Of a DNA stretch of 13,936 bases, positions 7,269 through 13,936 are shown piece by piece. The DNA is from Methylomicrobium sp035916875. GTDB lineage: Bacteria; Pseudomonadota; Gammaproteobacteria; Methylococcales; Methylomonadaceae. The notes under the pieces are model-generated. The model saw only the letters and a list, made by a program, of their open reading frames with translations. It searched no databases and was not told the DNA's origin. Position 1 is the stretch's first letter, and every line of letters starts with the position of its first letter. The stretch lies in NCBI RefSeq assembly GCF_035916875.1, contig NZ_JAXUHN010000093.1:1-13936 (forward strand), read 5' to 3'. The translations under genes and the position numbers were made by a program.

Positions 7269-9048
7269 GTTCTGCCGCCGTTTGTTGCAAATGCGCCGCC
7301 GCATCGCTGCGGTTCGCCATGCGCCGCGCGGTTTCGAGCGCGCCGTCGAGATCGAAGCCCGGTTCGTAACTGATTTTCTTCAAGCGGCTTTGATAGAGCT
7401 CGGGATAACGTTCCAATGTCGTCAACACCGGGTTCGCGGCCGTTTGCCCGAGGCCGCAATGGCTGTTGGTCTTGATCAGGCGGCAAATTTCTTCCAGAGC
7501 GACCACGTCGCCAGCCGAGCCGTGGCCGCCTGTGATCTTGTCGAGCTGATTCCGCAGCAGCGATGTGCCGACCCGGCAAGGCGTGCAGAAGCCGCAGCTT
7601 TCATGCGCGAAGAAATGGGTGAAATTGTGTGCGATAGCGAGAATGTCGCGGCTATGGTTAAAGACGATGAACGAGCCTCCGGTGGCCAGATCCTCGAACG
7701 CCAGCTTGCGGTCGAATTCCTGGTCGGAAATGAAGGTTCCGGAAGGCCCGCCGACCTGCACGCCGAACACGTCGCTCGCGCCGCAGTCATCCAGAATGGT
7801 GCGGACCGTCGTGCCGAACGGGTATTCGTAAATTCCGGGTCTGGCGCAATCGCCGCTGATGCTCAAAATCTTGCTGCCTTGCGACTTTTCGGTGCCGCAG
7901 GCCGCAAACCAGTCGCCGCCATGCACCGCGATCGCGGACGCCGCAAAGAAGGTTTCGACGTTATTCACGACCGTGGGCCTTCCGAGATAGCCGCTGGTGA
8001 CCGGATACGGCGGGCGGTTGCGCGGGATGCCGCTTTTGCCTTCCAAGGATTCGATCAGGGCCGATTCCTCGCCGCAAATATAGGCACCCGCGCCGAGGCG
8101 GATTTCGATGTCGAAATCGACTGTCCCGCCCAAAATCCCCGTTCCGAGCAGTCCGGCCGCGCGGCGCGCAGCCAGAACGGCTTGCAGTTTATCGTAAAGA
8201 TGCAGATATTCGCCGCGCAAATACAGAAAACCCTGCTTCGCGCCGATGATCGCGGCGCACAGGGTCATGCCTTCGAACACCTGATCCGCGAACGAATTCA
8301 GCAGCACCCGGTCCTTGAAGGTGCCGGGCTCCCCCTCGTCCGCATTGCACACCACATAGCGTTCGGTTTGCTGTTCTTCGGCGCAGAAGCGCCATTTCAT
8401 TGCGGTCTTGAAGCCTGCGCCGCCCCGCCCGCGCAGGCCCGACTTGTCGATTTCTGTCAGGGTTTCCTTCAAGCCTCTGGCGATCGCCGCCTTCAATGCT
8501 TCGCCTTGCTCAACCGGGCTGTCCAGCAATAAACCCGACTTCTGGATATTGTCATCGACATTAAAAAATTCCGCCGGCCATTCCTCCAGAGGAATTTCCC
8601 CGTCAATCAGTTCGGCGATTTGGTCGATCCGGCTCCGGTCGAGACGGGTCAAGACGTAGCCGTTGACCAGCCCTGCCGGCCCCTGGTCGCACATGCCGGT
8701 GCAGGAAGTGTTGTCCAGACTCACCACGCCGTCGTCTCGGACTGCGCCGACCGCAACGCCCAGTTTACCCGCCAGATAAGCCATCAACTCCTGCTTGCCC
8801 AGCATATGGTCGGTGATCGAATCGCTGATCAGCAGTTCATAACGGCCCTTGGGATCAGTCGAGAAAAAACTGTAGAATTCGGTGGCGTCGATGATTCGGG
8901 TTCGCGGGATGCGCAAGGCTTCGGCCAGCAGTTCGACCGCATCGGCCGGAATATGATGGTAGCGGGCCTGAACCGCTCTTAACATTTCCAGCAAGTGCGT
9001 CGGCCGAAAATCGTGTTTTGCTGCAAGACTCTGAATGAACTGTCGCAT
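7261..9048 (-). CDS. hoxF: NAD-reducing hydrogenase diaphorase subunit HoxF (NuoE-NuoF fusion)
   Basis: 595 aa. HoxF binds FMN and NAD(H) and is the NAD+-reducing end of the enzyme. Residues 1 to about 165 are NuoE-like but hold only two cysteines, Cys116 and Cys120 (SCTGMC); the usual first Cys pair is absent. The NuoF-like part has GLRGRGGAGF (204-213) and NADEGEPGTFKDR (from 235) for FMN, GAGAYICGEESA (from 319) for nucleotide binding, and a [4Fe-4S] site CGFCTPC (Cys485, Cys488, Cys491) with Cys531. It is the first gene of the minus-strand operon, with ATG 9046-9048 and only a weak upstream AGG. The intergenic region shared with hypF lies just upstream. Confidence 0.97.
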   Translation of the reverse strand: MRQFIQSLAAKHDFRPTHLLEMLRAVQARYHHIPADAVELLAEALRIPRTRIIDATEFYSFFSTDPKGRYELLISDSITDHMLGKQELMAYLAGKLGVAVGAVRDDGVVSLDNTSCTGMCDQGPAGLVNGYVLTRLDRSRIDQIAELIDGEIPLEEWPAEFFNVDDNIQKSGLLLDSPVEQGEALKAAIARGLKETLTEIDKSGLRGRGGAGFKTAMKWRFCAEEQQTERYVVCNADEGEPGTFKDRVLLNSFADQVFEGMTLCAAIIGAKQGFLYLRGEYLHLYDKLQAVLAARRAAGLLGTGILGGTVDFDIEIRLGAGAYICGEESALIESLEGKSGIPRNRPPYPVTSGYLGRPTVVNNVETFFAASAIAVHGGDWFAACGTEKSQGSKILSISGDCARPGIYEYPFGTTVRTILDDCGASDVFGVQVGGPSGTFISDQEFDRKLAFEDLATGGSFIVFNHSRDILAIAHNFTHFFAHESCGFCTPCRVGTSLLRNQLDKITGGHGSAGDVVALEEICRLIKTNSHCGLGQTAANPVLTTLERYPELYQSRLKKISYEPGFDLDGALETARRMANRSDAAAHLQQTAAEHE

Positions 9049-9079
9049 GGGGACTGCCTGGCTGGGTCTGATTTTAAAA

Positions 9080-9133
9080 CGGTTATTTATTTTTTATCCA
9101 AGATCGCGGTTAAATAGTATTAATATCCGGTTA
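9080..9133. promoter_or_regulatory. Three direct CGGTTA repeats in the hoxF-hypF intergenic region
   Basis: CGGTTA occurs at 9080-9085, 9107-9112 and 9128-9133, each followed by an AT-rich tail (TTTA, AATA, TTAG). Start-to-start spacings are 27 and 21 bp. The last two, two helical turns apart, overlap or abut the predicted hoxF -10 and -35 elements. They could be binding sites for a regulator of both operons. A 6-mer repeated three times in AT-rich DNA may also be chance. Confidence 0.35.
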
Positions 9134-9142
9134 TTAGTTCAA
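9114..9142 (-). promoter_or_regulatory. Candidate sigma-70 promoter for the hoxF operon
   Basis: Reading the minus strand, TTGAAC (plus 9137-9142) is a 4/6 match to the -35 box. After 17 nt, TACTAT (plus 9114-9119) is a 4/6 match to the -10 box. Transcription would start about 60 nt upstream of the hoxF ATG. The spacing is ideal but both boxes are imperfect, as in activator-dependent promoters. I saw no clear sigma-54 GG/GC signature. For the hypF direction only weak -10-like AT-rich DNA is visible. Confidence 0.35.
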
Positions 9143-9153
9143 CAGGTTTCAAA

Positions 9154-11406
9154 ATTATTACCGAGCATCTTGTCATTACGATTACAGGCTATGTCCAGGG
9201 CGTGGGCATGCGGCCGTTTATCGCCCGCCTTGCGGGGCTGTGCCGGCAAAACGGCTGGGTCGCCAATACCGCCGAGGGGCTGACGATTGCGATCGAAGGC
9301 GAGCCCGACTTGCAGCAACAACTTCTTGAGAGCCTGCGCAGCCAGTTGCCGCCGCTGGCCAGCATCGTCTCGATCACGGTCGACAAGCAGCCGCCCGCGA
9401 ATTACCGCGATTTTCAGATCAAAGCCAGCACTGTCGAAGGCGGCAAATCGGCCTACGTCTTGCCCGACATCGCGGCCTGCGCGGAGTGCATCAACGATAT
9501 ATTCAATCCCGACAGCCGCTTTTACCGCTATCCGTTCACCAGCTGCACGGACTGCGGCCCGCGTTACAGCATCATGCAGAGCCTGCCTTACGACCGGGAG
9601 CGCTCGGCGATGGCCGGCTTCGCCCTATGCGCGGACTGCGCCCGCGATTACCGGTCTGCCGACAACCGGCGCTTCCACGCGCAAACGCTCGCCTGCCCGA
9701 ACTGCGGGCCGGTCTTGAGCCTGCTCGACCCGGCTGGCAGGCATTTGCCCGCGCATGACGAGGCCTTGCACGCCGGGATCGATTACTTACGGGAAGGAAA
9801 GATTATCGCAATCAAGGGCATCGGCGGCTTTCAGCTCTGGGTAGACGCGGCCAATCAGGCTGCGATCGAACGCCTGCGCTTTAGAAAACACCGTCCGCAA
9901 AAACCGTTTGCGCTGATGGTGGCCGATTTGGCGGTGGCCCGAGAATTATGTGCGATCAACGATCTTGAACAGCAGGCACTGGCTTCAACCGCCGCGCCGA
10001 TCGTGCTGCTGAAAAGACGGGAAGGCGCGCCGGTCGCAGATGCGGCAGCGCCCGGCACCGACCTGCTCGGCGTGATGCTGGCCTACGCGCCGCTGCATCA
10101 TTTGCTGCTGCGCGAATTCGGCGCTCCGGTCGTCGCGACCAGCGGCAACCGAGAGGACGAACCGATCTGCATTGACAACGATCAGGCCTTAGGCCGGCTT
10201 TCCGGCATCGCCGATGTGTTTCTGACCCATGACCGGCCGATCCTACGCCCCTTGGACGATTCGATTGTCCGGATGATAGGCGATAAAATGACAGTGCTGC
10301 GCCGCGCCAGGGGTTACGCTCCCTTGCCCGTCATGCTGAAATCGGCGCTGCCCGATGCGCTGGCGGTCGGCGGCCATTTAAAAAACACGATCGCCATCTG
10401 TCATGACCGGCAAATGATCCTGAGCCCGCATATTGGCGATCTCGACTGCGAAGCCTCGCAACGGCAATGCGAAGCCACGTTAGCCGATCTTCAACAGTTT
10501 TATCGGATCAAGCCTGAGAGAGTGATGCGCGATCTGCACGACGCTTACGGCAGCAGCCAGTTTGCGGAACGGCAATTGCAGCCGGCGGTAATCGGCAAAG
10601 TGCAGCATCATTACGCGCACATCCTGGCCTGCATGGCCGAACACGGTTTGGAACCGCCTTTGCTCGGCGTCGCCTGGGACGGCAACGGTCTCGGCGACGA
10701 CCGCACGCTCTGGGGCGGCGAGTTTCTACGGATTCACAACCACGGTTTTGTGCGTTTTGCCCATTTCCGTCCATTTTCATTGCCCGGCGGCGGCAAAGCG
10801 ATACAGGAGCCCAGGCGTTCCGCGCTGGGATTGCTTCACGAAATCTATCGTGAGCGCGTATTCGACCTGAACTTGCTGCCTTTTTCCGAATCTGAATTGC
10901 AGTTTATGCGCCCGGCCTTGGCGAAACAGATCAACTGTCCGCGCACCACCAGCGCGGGCCGCCTGTTCGATGCGGTCGCCAGCCTGCTGGGGCTTTGCCA
11001 GGTAAGTCAATACGAGGGCCAGGCGGCGATGGCGCTGGAAAGCTATGCGGCGAGAAGCGAATACGACGGATCTTATCCCTTCCGGATCATCGCCGGTGAG
11101 CCGCTGGTTATCGACTGGCAAGACACAGTCGAGCATCTTTTGGCTTACATCCCTGAACACAATGCTGAATTGATAGCTAAAAAATTCCATAATACGCTGG
11201 CTGAGATGATCCTGGCCGTGGCCCGGCGCGCCGGGGAGCAGACCATTGTGTTGAGCGGCGGCTGTTTCCAGAATGCCTGCCTAGTCGAAAAGGCTGAGAG
11301 CAAACTGACAAACGCCGGCTTCCAGGTGTTCCGGCACCAAAAAATACCCCCGAACGACGGTGGCCTGGCGCTCGGGCAACTGTATGCAGCAAAATATATC
11401 GGATAA
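9154..11406 (+). CDS. hypF: Carbamoyltransferase HypF (likely non-canonical ATT start)
   Basis: 750 aa if started at ATT 9154. HypF transfers carbamoyl from carbamoyl phosphate to the HypE C-terminal Cys for cyanide synthesis. In order: acylphosphatase domain with GYVQGVGMR (catalytic Arg20); two zinc fingers with Cys pairs 109/112, 131/134, 159/162 and 181/184; a YrdC-like domain; and a Kae1-like domain with HHYAH (485-489) and LSGGCFQN (700-707). Upstream of the catalytic loop the frame is open back to a stop at 9121 but contains no ATG, GTG or TTG. The first usual start, GTG 9202, would remove the first strand and half the catalytic loop. ATT 9154 has ACAGG seven nt upstream and gives the standard length. 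First gene of the plus-strand maturation operon. Confidence 0.9.
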   Translation: MITEHLVITITGYVQGVGMRPFIARLAGLCRQNGWVANTAEGLTIAIEGEPDLQQQLLESLRSQLPPLASIVSITVDKQPPANYRDFQIKASTVEGGKSAYVLPDIAACAECINDIFNPDSRFYRYPFTSCTDCGPRYSIMQSLPYDRERSAMAGFALCADCARDYRSADNRRFHAQTLACPNCGPVLSLLDPAGRHLPAHDEALHAGIDYLREGKIIAIKGIGGFQLWVDAANQAAIERLRFRKHRPQKPFALMVADLAVARELCAINDLEQQALASTAAPIVLLKRREGAPVADAAAPGTDLLGVMLAYAPLHHLLLREFGAPVVATSGNREDEPICIDNDQALGRLSGIADVFLTHDRPILRPLDDSIVRMIGDKMTVLRRARGYAPLPVMLKSALPDALAVGGHLKNTIAICHDRQMILSPHIGDLDCEASQRQCEATLADLQQFYRIKPERVMRDLHDAYGSSQFAERQLQPAVIGKVQHHYAHILACMAEHGLEPPLLGVAWDGNGLGDDRTLWGGEFLRIHNHGFVRFAHFRPFSLPGGGKAIQEPRRSALGLLHEIYRERVFDLNLLPFSESELQFMRPALAKQINCPRTTSAGRLFDAVASLLGLCQVSQYEGQAAMALESYAARSEYDGSYPFRIIAGEPLVIDWQDTVEHLLAYIPEHNAELIAKKFHNTLAEMILAVARRAGEQTIVLSGGCFQNACLVEKAESKLTNAGFQVFRHQKIPPNDGGLALGQLYAAKYIG

Positions 11407-11410
11407 ATCT

Positions 11411-11656
11411 ATGTGCCTAGCCGTTCCCGGATGCATCATCAACCTTTCAAACGCAAGCGACCCCTTGGCGCGCACCGGCCGGATCGATTTTTCCGGCGTG
11501 ATCAGGGAGATCAGCCTGGCCTATGTTCCGGAAGCGAAGGTCGGCGATTACGTGATCGTCCATGCCGGATTCGCGCTCTCGGTGCTGGACGAGGAAGAAG
11601 CCCAAGCCAGCCTTCAGGCTTTTCGAGTGCTGGACGCGACGAGTGAAGACTCATGA
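11411..11656 (+). CDS. hypC: Hydrogenase assembly chaperone HypC
   Basis: 81 aa starting MCLAVPG. The essential Cys2, which binds the Fe(CN)2CO precursor once the Met is removed, is present, as is the conserved His51 in VIVHAGFALSVLDEEEA. It forms a complex with HypD and then escorts the precursor to HoxH. The start at 11411 is fixed by the MC motif; the frame is open further upstream into the hypF end but that is not HypC-like. It lies 4 nt after hypF and overlaps hypD by 4 nt (ATGA). Confidence 0.96.
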   Translation: MCLAVPGCIINLSNASDPLARTGRIDFSGVIREISLAYVPEAKVGDYVIVHAGFALSVLDEEEAQASLQAFRVLDATSEDS

Positions 11657-12747
11657 AATATCTGCAAGAATACCGCGACCCCGCCACCGCCAAAAAGCTG
11701 GTCGCGGCGATCAAATCGACCGCGAGCCAACCCTGGAAAATCATGGAAGTCTGCGGCGGACAAACCCATAGCGCGCTCAAATACGGCATTGACCAGTTGC
11801 TGGACGGCGCGGTCGAATTGATCCACGGCCCCGGTTGCCCGGTCTGCGTCACTCCGATCGAATACATCGACAAGGCGCTGGCGATTGCGCAGACGCCAGG
11901 AGTGATATTCTGTTCCTTCGGCGATATGTTGCGCGTCCCCGGTTCCCAAAGCGACCTGCTCGGCGTGAAGGCGCAAGGAGCCGATATCCGCATCGTCTAT
12001 TCGCCCCTGGATGCGCTGGCCCTGGCGCGACAAAACCCGGACCGACAGGTGGTATTTTTCGGCGTGGGTTTTGAAACCACCGCGCCGGCCACCGCTTTGG
12101 CGGCCTATCAGGCCAGGCAATTGCACCTCGAAAACTTTACGCTGCTGGTTTGCCATGTTCGCGTGCCGCCGGTGATCGAAGCGCTGCTGAACTCCCCCGG
12201 CAACACCGTGCAGGGCTTTCTCGGAGCCGGGCATGTGTGTTCGATCATGGGTACCCCTGAATATCTGCCGATTGTCGCGCGCTACAAGATTCCCATCGTG
12301 ATCACCGGTTTCGAGCCGGTCGATCTGCTGCAAGGGCTCTATATGACCGTCAAACAACTGGAAGAGGGCCGCTTTGAAGTCGAGAACGAATACAGCCGGG
12401 TCGTGAAAGCACAAGGCAACCTGCCCGCCCAAGCCTTGCTGCAAAAGGTATTCGATACCGTCGACCGCAGCTGGCGAGGGCTAGGCCCTATCGCCAAGAG
12501 CGGTTTGGCGTTAAACGCCGAATACCGCGACTGGAACGCCGAACATCGGTTTCTGGTCGCAGGCATCGCCACACGGGAATCCGCCCTCTGCCGGAGCGGT
12601 GCGGTGTTGCAGGGCCTGATCAAGCCGCCCCAATGCCCCGAGTTCGGCACCCGCTGCACCCCCGAACAACCGTTGGGTGCGACCATGGTGTCCTCCGAAG
12701 GCGCTTGCGCCGCCTATTTCCATTACCGCGGCCATCCTCGTGTCTGA
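11653..12747 (+). CDS. hypD: Hydrogenase Fe-cofactor assembly protein HypD
   Basis: 364 aa. HypD is the FeS scaffold on which the Fe(CN)2CO unit is built with HypC. Conserved cysteines: MEVCGGQTH (Cys34) and GPGCPVC (Cys62, Cys65), the redox and iron-binding thiols; and four C-terminal cysteines, Cys313, Cys328, Cys335 and Cys352, that fit the [4Fe-4S] cluster. Length is normal. It overlaps hypC by 4 nt and hypE by 8 nt, so translation of the three should be coupled. Confidence 0.97.
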   Translation: MKYLQEYRDPATAKKLVAAIKSTASQPWKIMEVCGGQTHSALKYGIDQLLDGAVELIHGPGCPVCVTPIEYIDKALAIAQTPGVIFCSFGDMLRVPGSQSDLLGVKAQGADIRIVYSPLDALALARQNPDRQVVFFGVGFETTAPATALAAYQARQLHLENFTLLVCHVRVPPVIEALLNSPGNTVQGFLGAGHVCSIMGTPEYLPIVARYKIPIVITGFEPVDLLQGLYMTVKQLEEGRFEVENEYSRVVKAQGNLPAQALLQKVFDTVDRSWRGLGPIAKSGLALNAEYRDWNAEHRFLVAGIATRESALCRSGAVLQGLIKPPQCPEFGTRCTPEQPLGATMVSSEGACAAYFHYRGHPRV

Positions 12748-13786
12748 ACTCGAATTGAACTGCCCGCTGCCTCTGCAATACGATCGAATCGTGATGGCGC
12801 ACGGCGGTGGCGGCCGCCTGATGCAGCAATTGCTGGACACCCTGATCCAGCCGGTGTTCAGCAATCCGCTGCTGGACCAGAAACACGATAGCGCGGTATT
12901 CGCCATCAACGGCTCCAAAATCGCCTTCACGACCGATTCGTATGTGGTCAAGCCGCTGTTTTTTCCCGGCGGCGACATCGGCAAGCTGGCCGTCTGCGGC
13001 ACCGTGAACGATCTGGCGATGAGCGGTGCCAGGCCATTGTATTTAAGCTGTGCGCTGATCATCGAGGAAGGTTTCCCGATCGAGGACCTGCAACGCATCA
13101 TGGAATCGATGCGGCGCGCCGCCGAGCAGGCGGGCGTGCTGATCGTGACCGGCGACACCAAGGTCGTAGAAAAGGGCAAAGGCGACGGCGTCTTCATCAA
13201 TACAGCCGGCATCGGCCTCGTCGACAATACTATTGATATTATCCCAAGCCGCATCCAAGCAGGCGACAGCATTCTGCTGAACAGCGATCTGGCCCGGCAT
13301 GGCATCGCGGTGATGCTGGAACGCGAAGGCTTGAATTTCGAGCACCAAATCGAAAGCGATTGCGCCGACCTTTCCGGACTCGTCAGGGAATTGCTGGCGG
13401 CCGGAATCGACATCCATTGCCTGCGCGACCTGACACGCGGCGGCCTGGCTGCCGCGTTGATAGAACTGGCCGCAACGGCGCGGCAGCACATCGAAATTAG
13501 CGAAGCCGCACTGCCAATTAATAGCAATGTCAAAAGCGCCTGCGAGATTTTAGGTTTCGACCCGGTCTATATCGCCAATGAAGGCGCATTTATCGCATTC
13601 GTTCCCGAGGCCCAGACAGAACAAGCCTTGTCCGTTTTGCGGAGGCATCCGCTTGGCCGACAGGCATGCCGCATAGGCGAGGTTAAATCGACACATCTTC
13701 GCGGCATGGTCACGCTGGAAAACGTCATGGGCGTCAGCCGGATTATGGACTTATTTAACGGCGAGCAATTACCTAGAATCTGCTGA
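12740..13786 (+). CDS. hypE: Hydrogenase cyanide-forming dehydratase HypE
   Basis: 348 aa from GTG 12740-12742, which overlaps the hypD stop by 8 nt. HypE dehydrates the thiocarboxamide on its C-terminal cysteine in an ATP-dependent step, giving the cyanide ligand for iron. The protein ends in the diagnostic PRIC, with Cys348 last. AHGGGGR (19-25), FPGGDIGKLAV, GTVNDLAMSGA and CLRDLTRGGLA mark the PurM/AIR-synthase-like fold. An earlier in-frame ATG (12677) would add 21 non-family residues inside hypD, so GTG is preferred. Last gene of the plus-strand operon; no convincing terminator follows. Confidence 0.95.
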   Translation: MSELELNCPLPLQYDRIVMAHGGGGRLMQQLLDTLIQPVFSNPLLDQKHDSAVFAINGSKIAFTTDSYVVKPLFFPGGDIGKLAVCGTVNDLAMSGARPLYLSCALIIEEGFPIEDLQRIMESMRRAAEQAGVLIVTGDTKVVEKGKGDGVFINTAGIGLVDNTIDIIPSRIQAGDSILLNSDLARHGIAVMLEREGLNFEHQIESDCADLSGLVRELLAAGIDIHCLRDLTRGGLAAALIELAATARQHIEISEAALPINSNVKSACEILGFDPVYIANEGAFIAFVPEAQTEQALSVLRRHPLGRQACRIGEVKSTHLRGMVTLENVMGVSRIMDLFNGEQLPRIC

Positions 13787-13852
13787 TTGCTGAATTTCTT
13801 TACGACTAAAAGTCCTGTATAAGTGTCTCGCAGAAAGTTGATTGGCGTTAAA

Positions 13853-13867
13853 CTAAAAGCTTTTTAG
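13853..13867. repeat. Short AT-rich hairpin in the IS leader
   Basis: CTAAAA (13853-13858) and TTTTAG (13862-13867) form a perfect 6-bp stem around GCT. It lies between the hypE end and the transposase start. IS leaders sometimes carry such hairpins to reduce read-through from outside, but this one is AT-rich and weak. Confidence 0.3.
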
Positions 13868-13885
13868 AACCAGCAGGAAACAGAG

Positions 13886-13936
13886 TTGGCAAGGGTTGCC
13901 CGATTAGAACTATCAGAAAACGATGACGCATGTTTG
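13886..13936 (+). CDS. IS630-family transposase, N-terminal fragment (cut by window edge)
   Basis: Seventeen codons are visible from TTG 13886: MARVARLELSENDDACL. The pattern, a basic start with RL.LS followed by acidic residues, resembles the N-termini of many IS630 transposases. AGGA (13875-13878) lies 7 nt upstream of the TTG. The rest lies beyond the window, so the call depends on the short N-terminus, the inverted repeat before it and the matching transposase tail at the left edge. Confidence 0.5.
   Translation, partial: MARVARLELSENDDACL

Larger units (their letters stand above)
13822..13936 (+). mobile_element. Left end of a second IS630-like element
   Basis: AGTGTCT (13822-13828), preceded by TA, is inverse to AGACACT at 109-115. 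Further matches follow in order on both ends (GCA, AAGTT, ATTG), giving an imperfect terminal inverted repeat. IS630 elements insert at TA. A transposase-like start lies 58 nt further in. The same orientation as the left-edge element suggests two direct copies, but only the two outer ends seen here can be compared. Confidence 0.45.

Noticed and set aside
7207..8532. Open frame of 441 codons antisense to hoxF
   Set aside because: It lies wholly opposite well-conserved hoxF and the start of hoxU, shows no recognisable domain, and such long antisense frames are common in GC-rich genes.
12511..13533. Open frame of 340 codons antisense to hypD-hypE
   Set aside because: Low-complexity Ser/Arg-rich translation with no family features; a shadow of HypE, which has all its motifs.
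13801..13816. Possible hypE terminator (GACT-AAA-AGTC)
   Set aside because: Only a 4-bp stem and no T-tract; too weak to call.
1..13936. CRISPR arrays, tRNA or rRNA genes
   Set aside because: No spaced direct repeats of CRISPR type, tRNA-like cloverleaf or rRNA sequence was seen on either strand by eye.

Overview
This window carries what looks like a complete gene set for a cytoplasmic, NAD+-reducing (bidirectional, group 3d type) [NiFe] hydrogenase and its maturation machinery. The edges carry what I read as the two ends of IS630-like insertion sequences. GC-rich coding, protein style and gene order suggest a gammaproteobacterium, plausibly a methanotroph of the Methylococcales. That placement is an impression from the proteins, not something the sequence proves.

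Layout. Positions 3-110 encode the last residues of an IS630-type transposase. Its end runs directly into a CapA-like metallophosphatase gene (101-1363, +) with a twin-arginine signal. A DODA-type extradiol dioxygenase gene (1536-2405, -) follows. From 9048 down to 2481 on the minus strand lies a tightly packed operon in the order hoxF, hoxU, hoxY, a small Cys-rich GDCCVxC gene, hoxH, hoxW, hypA, hypB. Most junctions overlap by 8-29 nt. The exception is a 101-nt hoxW-hypA gap that holds GC-rich palindromes resembling a REP/BIME element, which also supplies the last codons of hoxW. A divergent promoter region (about 9049-9153) separates this operon from hypF-hypC-hypD-hypE on the plus strand (about 9154-13786). 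After hypE, the last 150 bases appear to be the left end and first codons of a second IS630-like element in the same orientation as the first.

How it works together. HoxH (Ni-Fe active site) and HoxY (small FeS subunit) form the hydrogenase half. HoxF (FMN/NAD) and HoxU (FeS) form the diaphorase half, coupling H2 oxidation to NAD+ reduction or the reverse. HypE and HypF make the CN ligands, HypC and HypD assemble Fe(CN)2CO, HypA and HypB insert Ni, and HoxW trims the HoxH C-terminus. Every classical maturation factor is present, so the region could work as a self-contained hydrogen-metabolism module. No hydrogenase-specific regulator or Ni transporter is visible.

Most notable: a GDCCVxC gene of lower GC content translationally coupled between hoxY and hoxH; same-orientation IS630-like ends bracketing the cassette; a CapA gene whose Tat motif starts at the IS junction; and a hypF with no ATG/GTG/TTG start upstream of its acylphosphatase catalytic loop.
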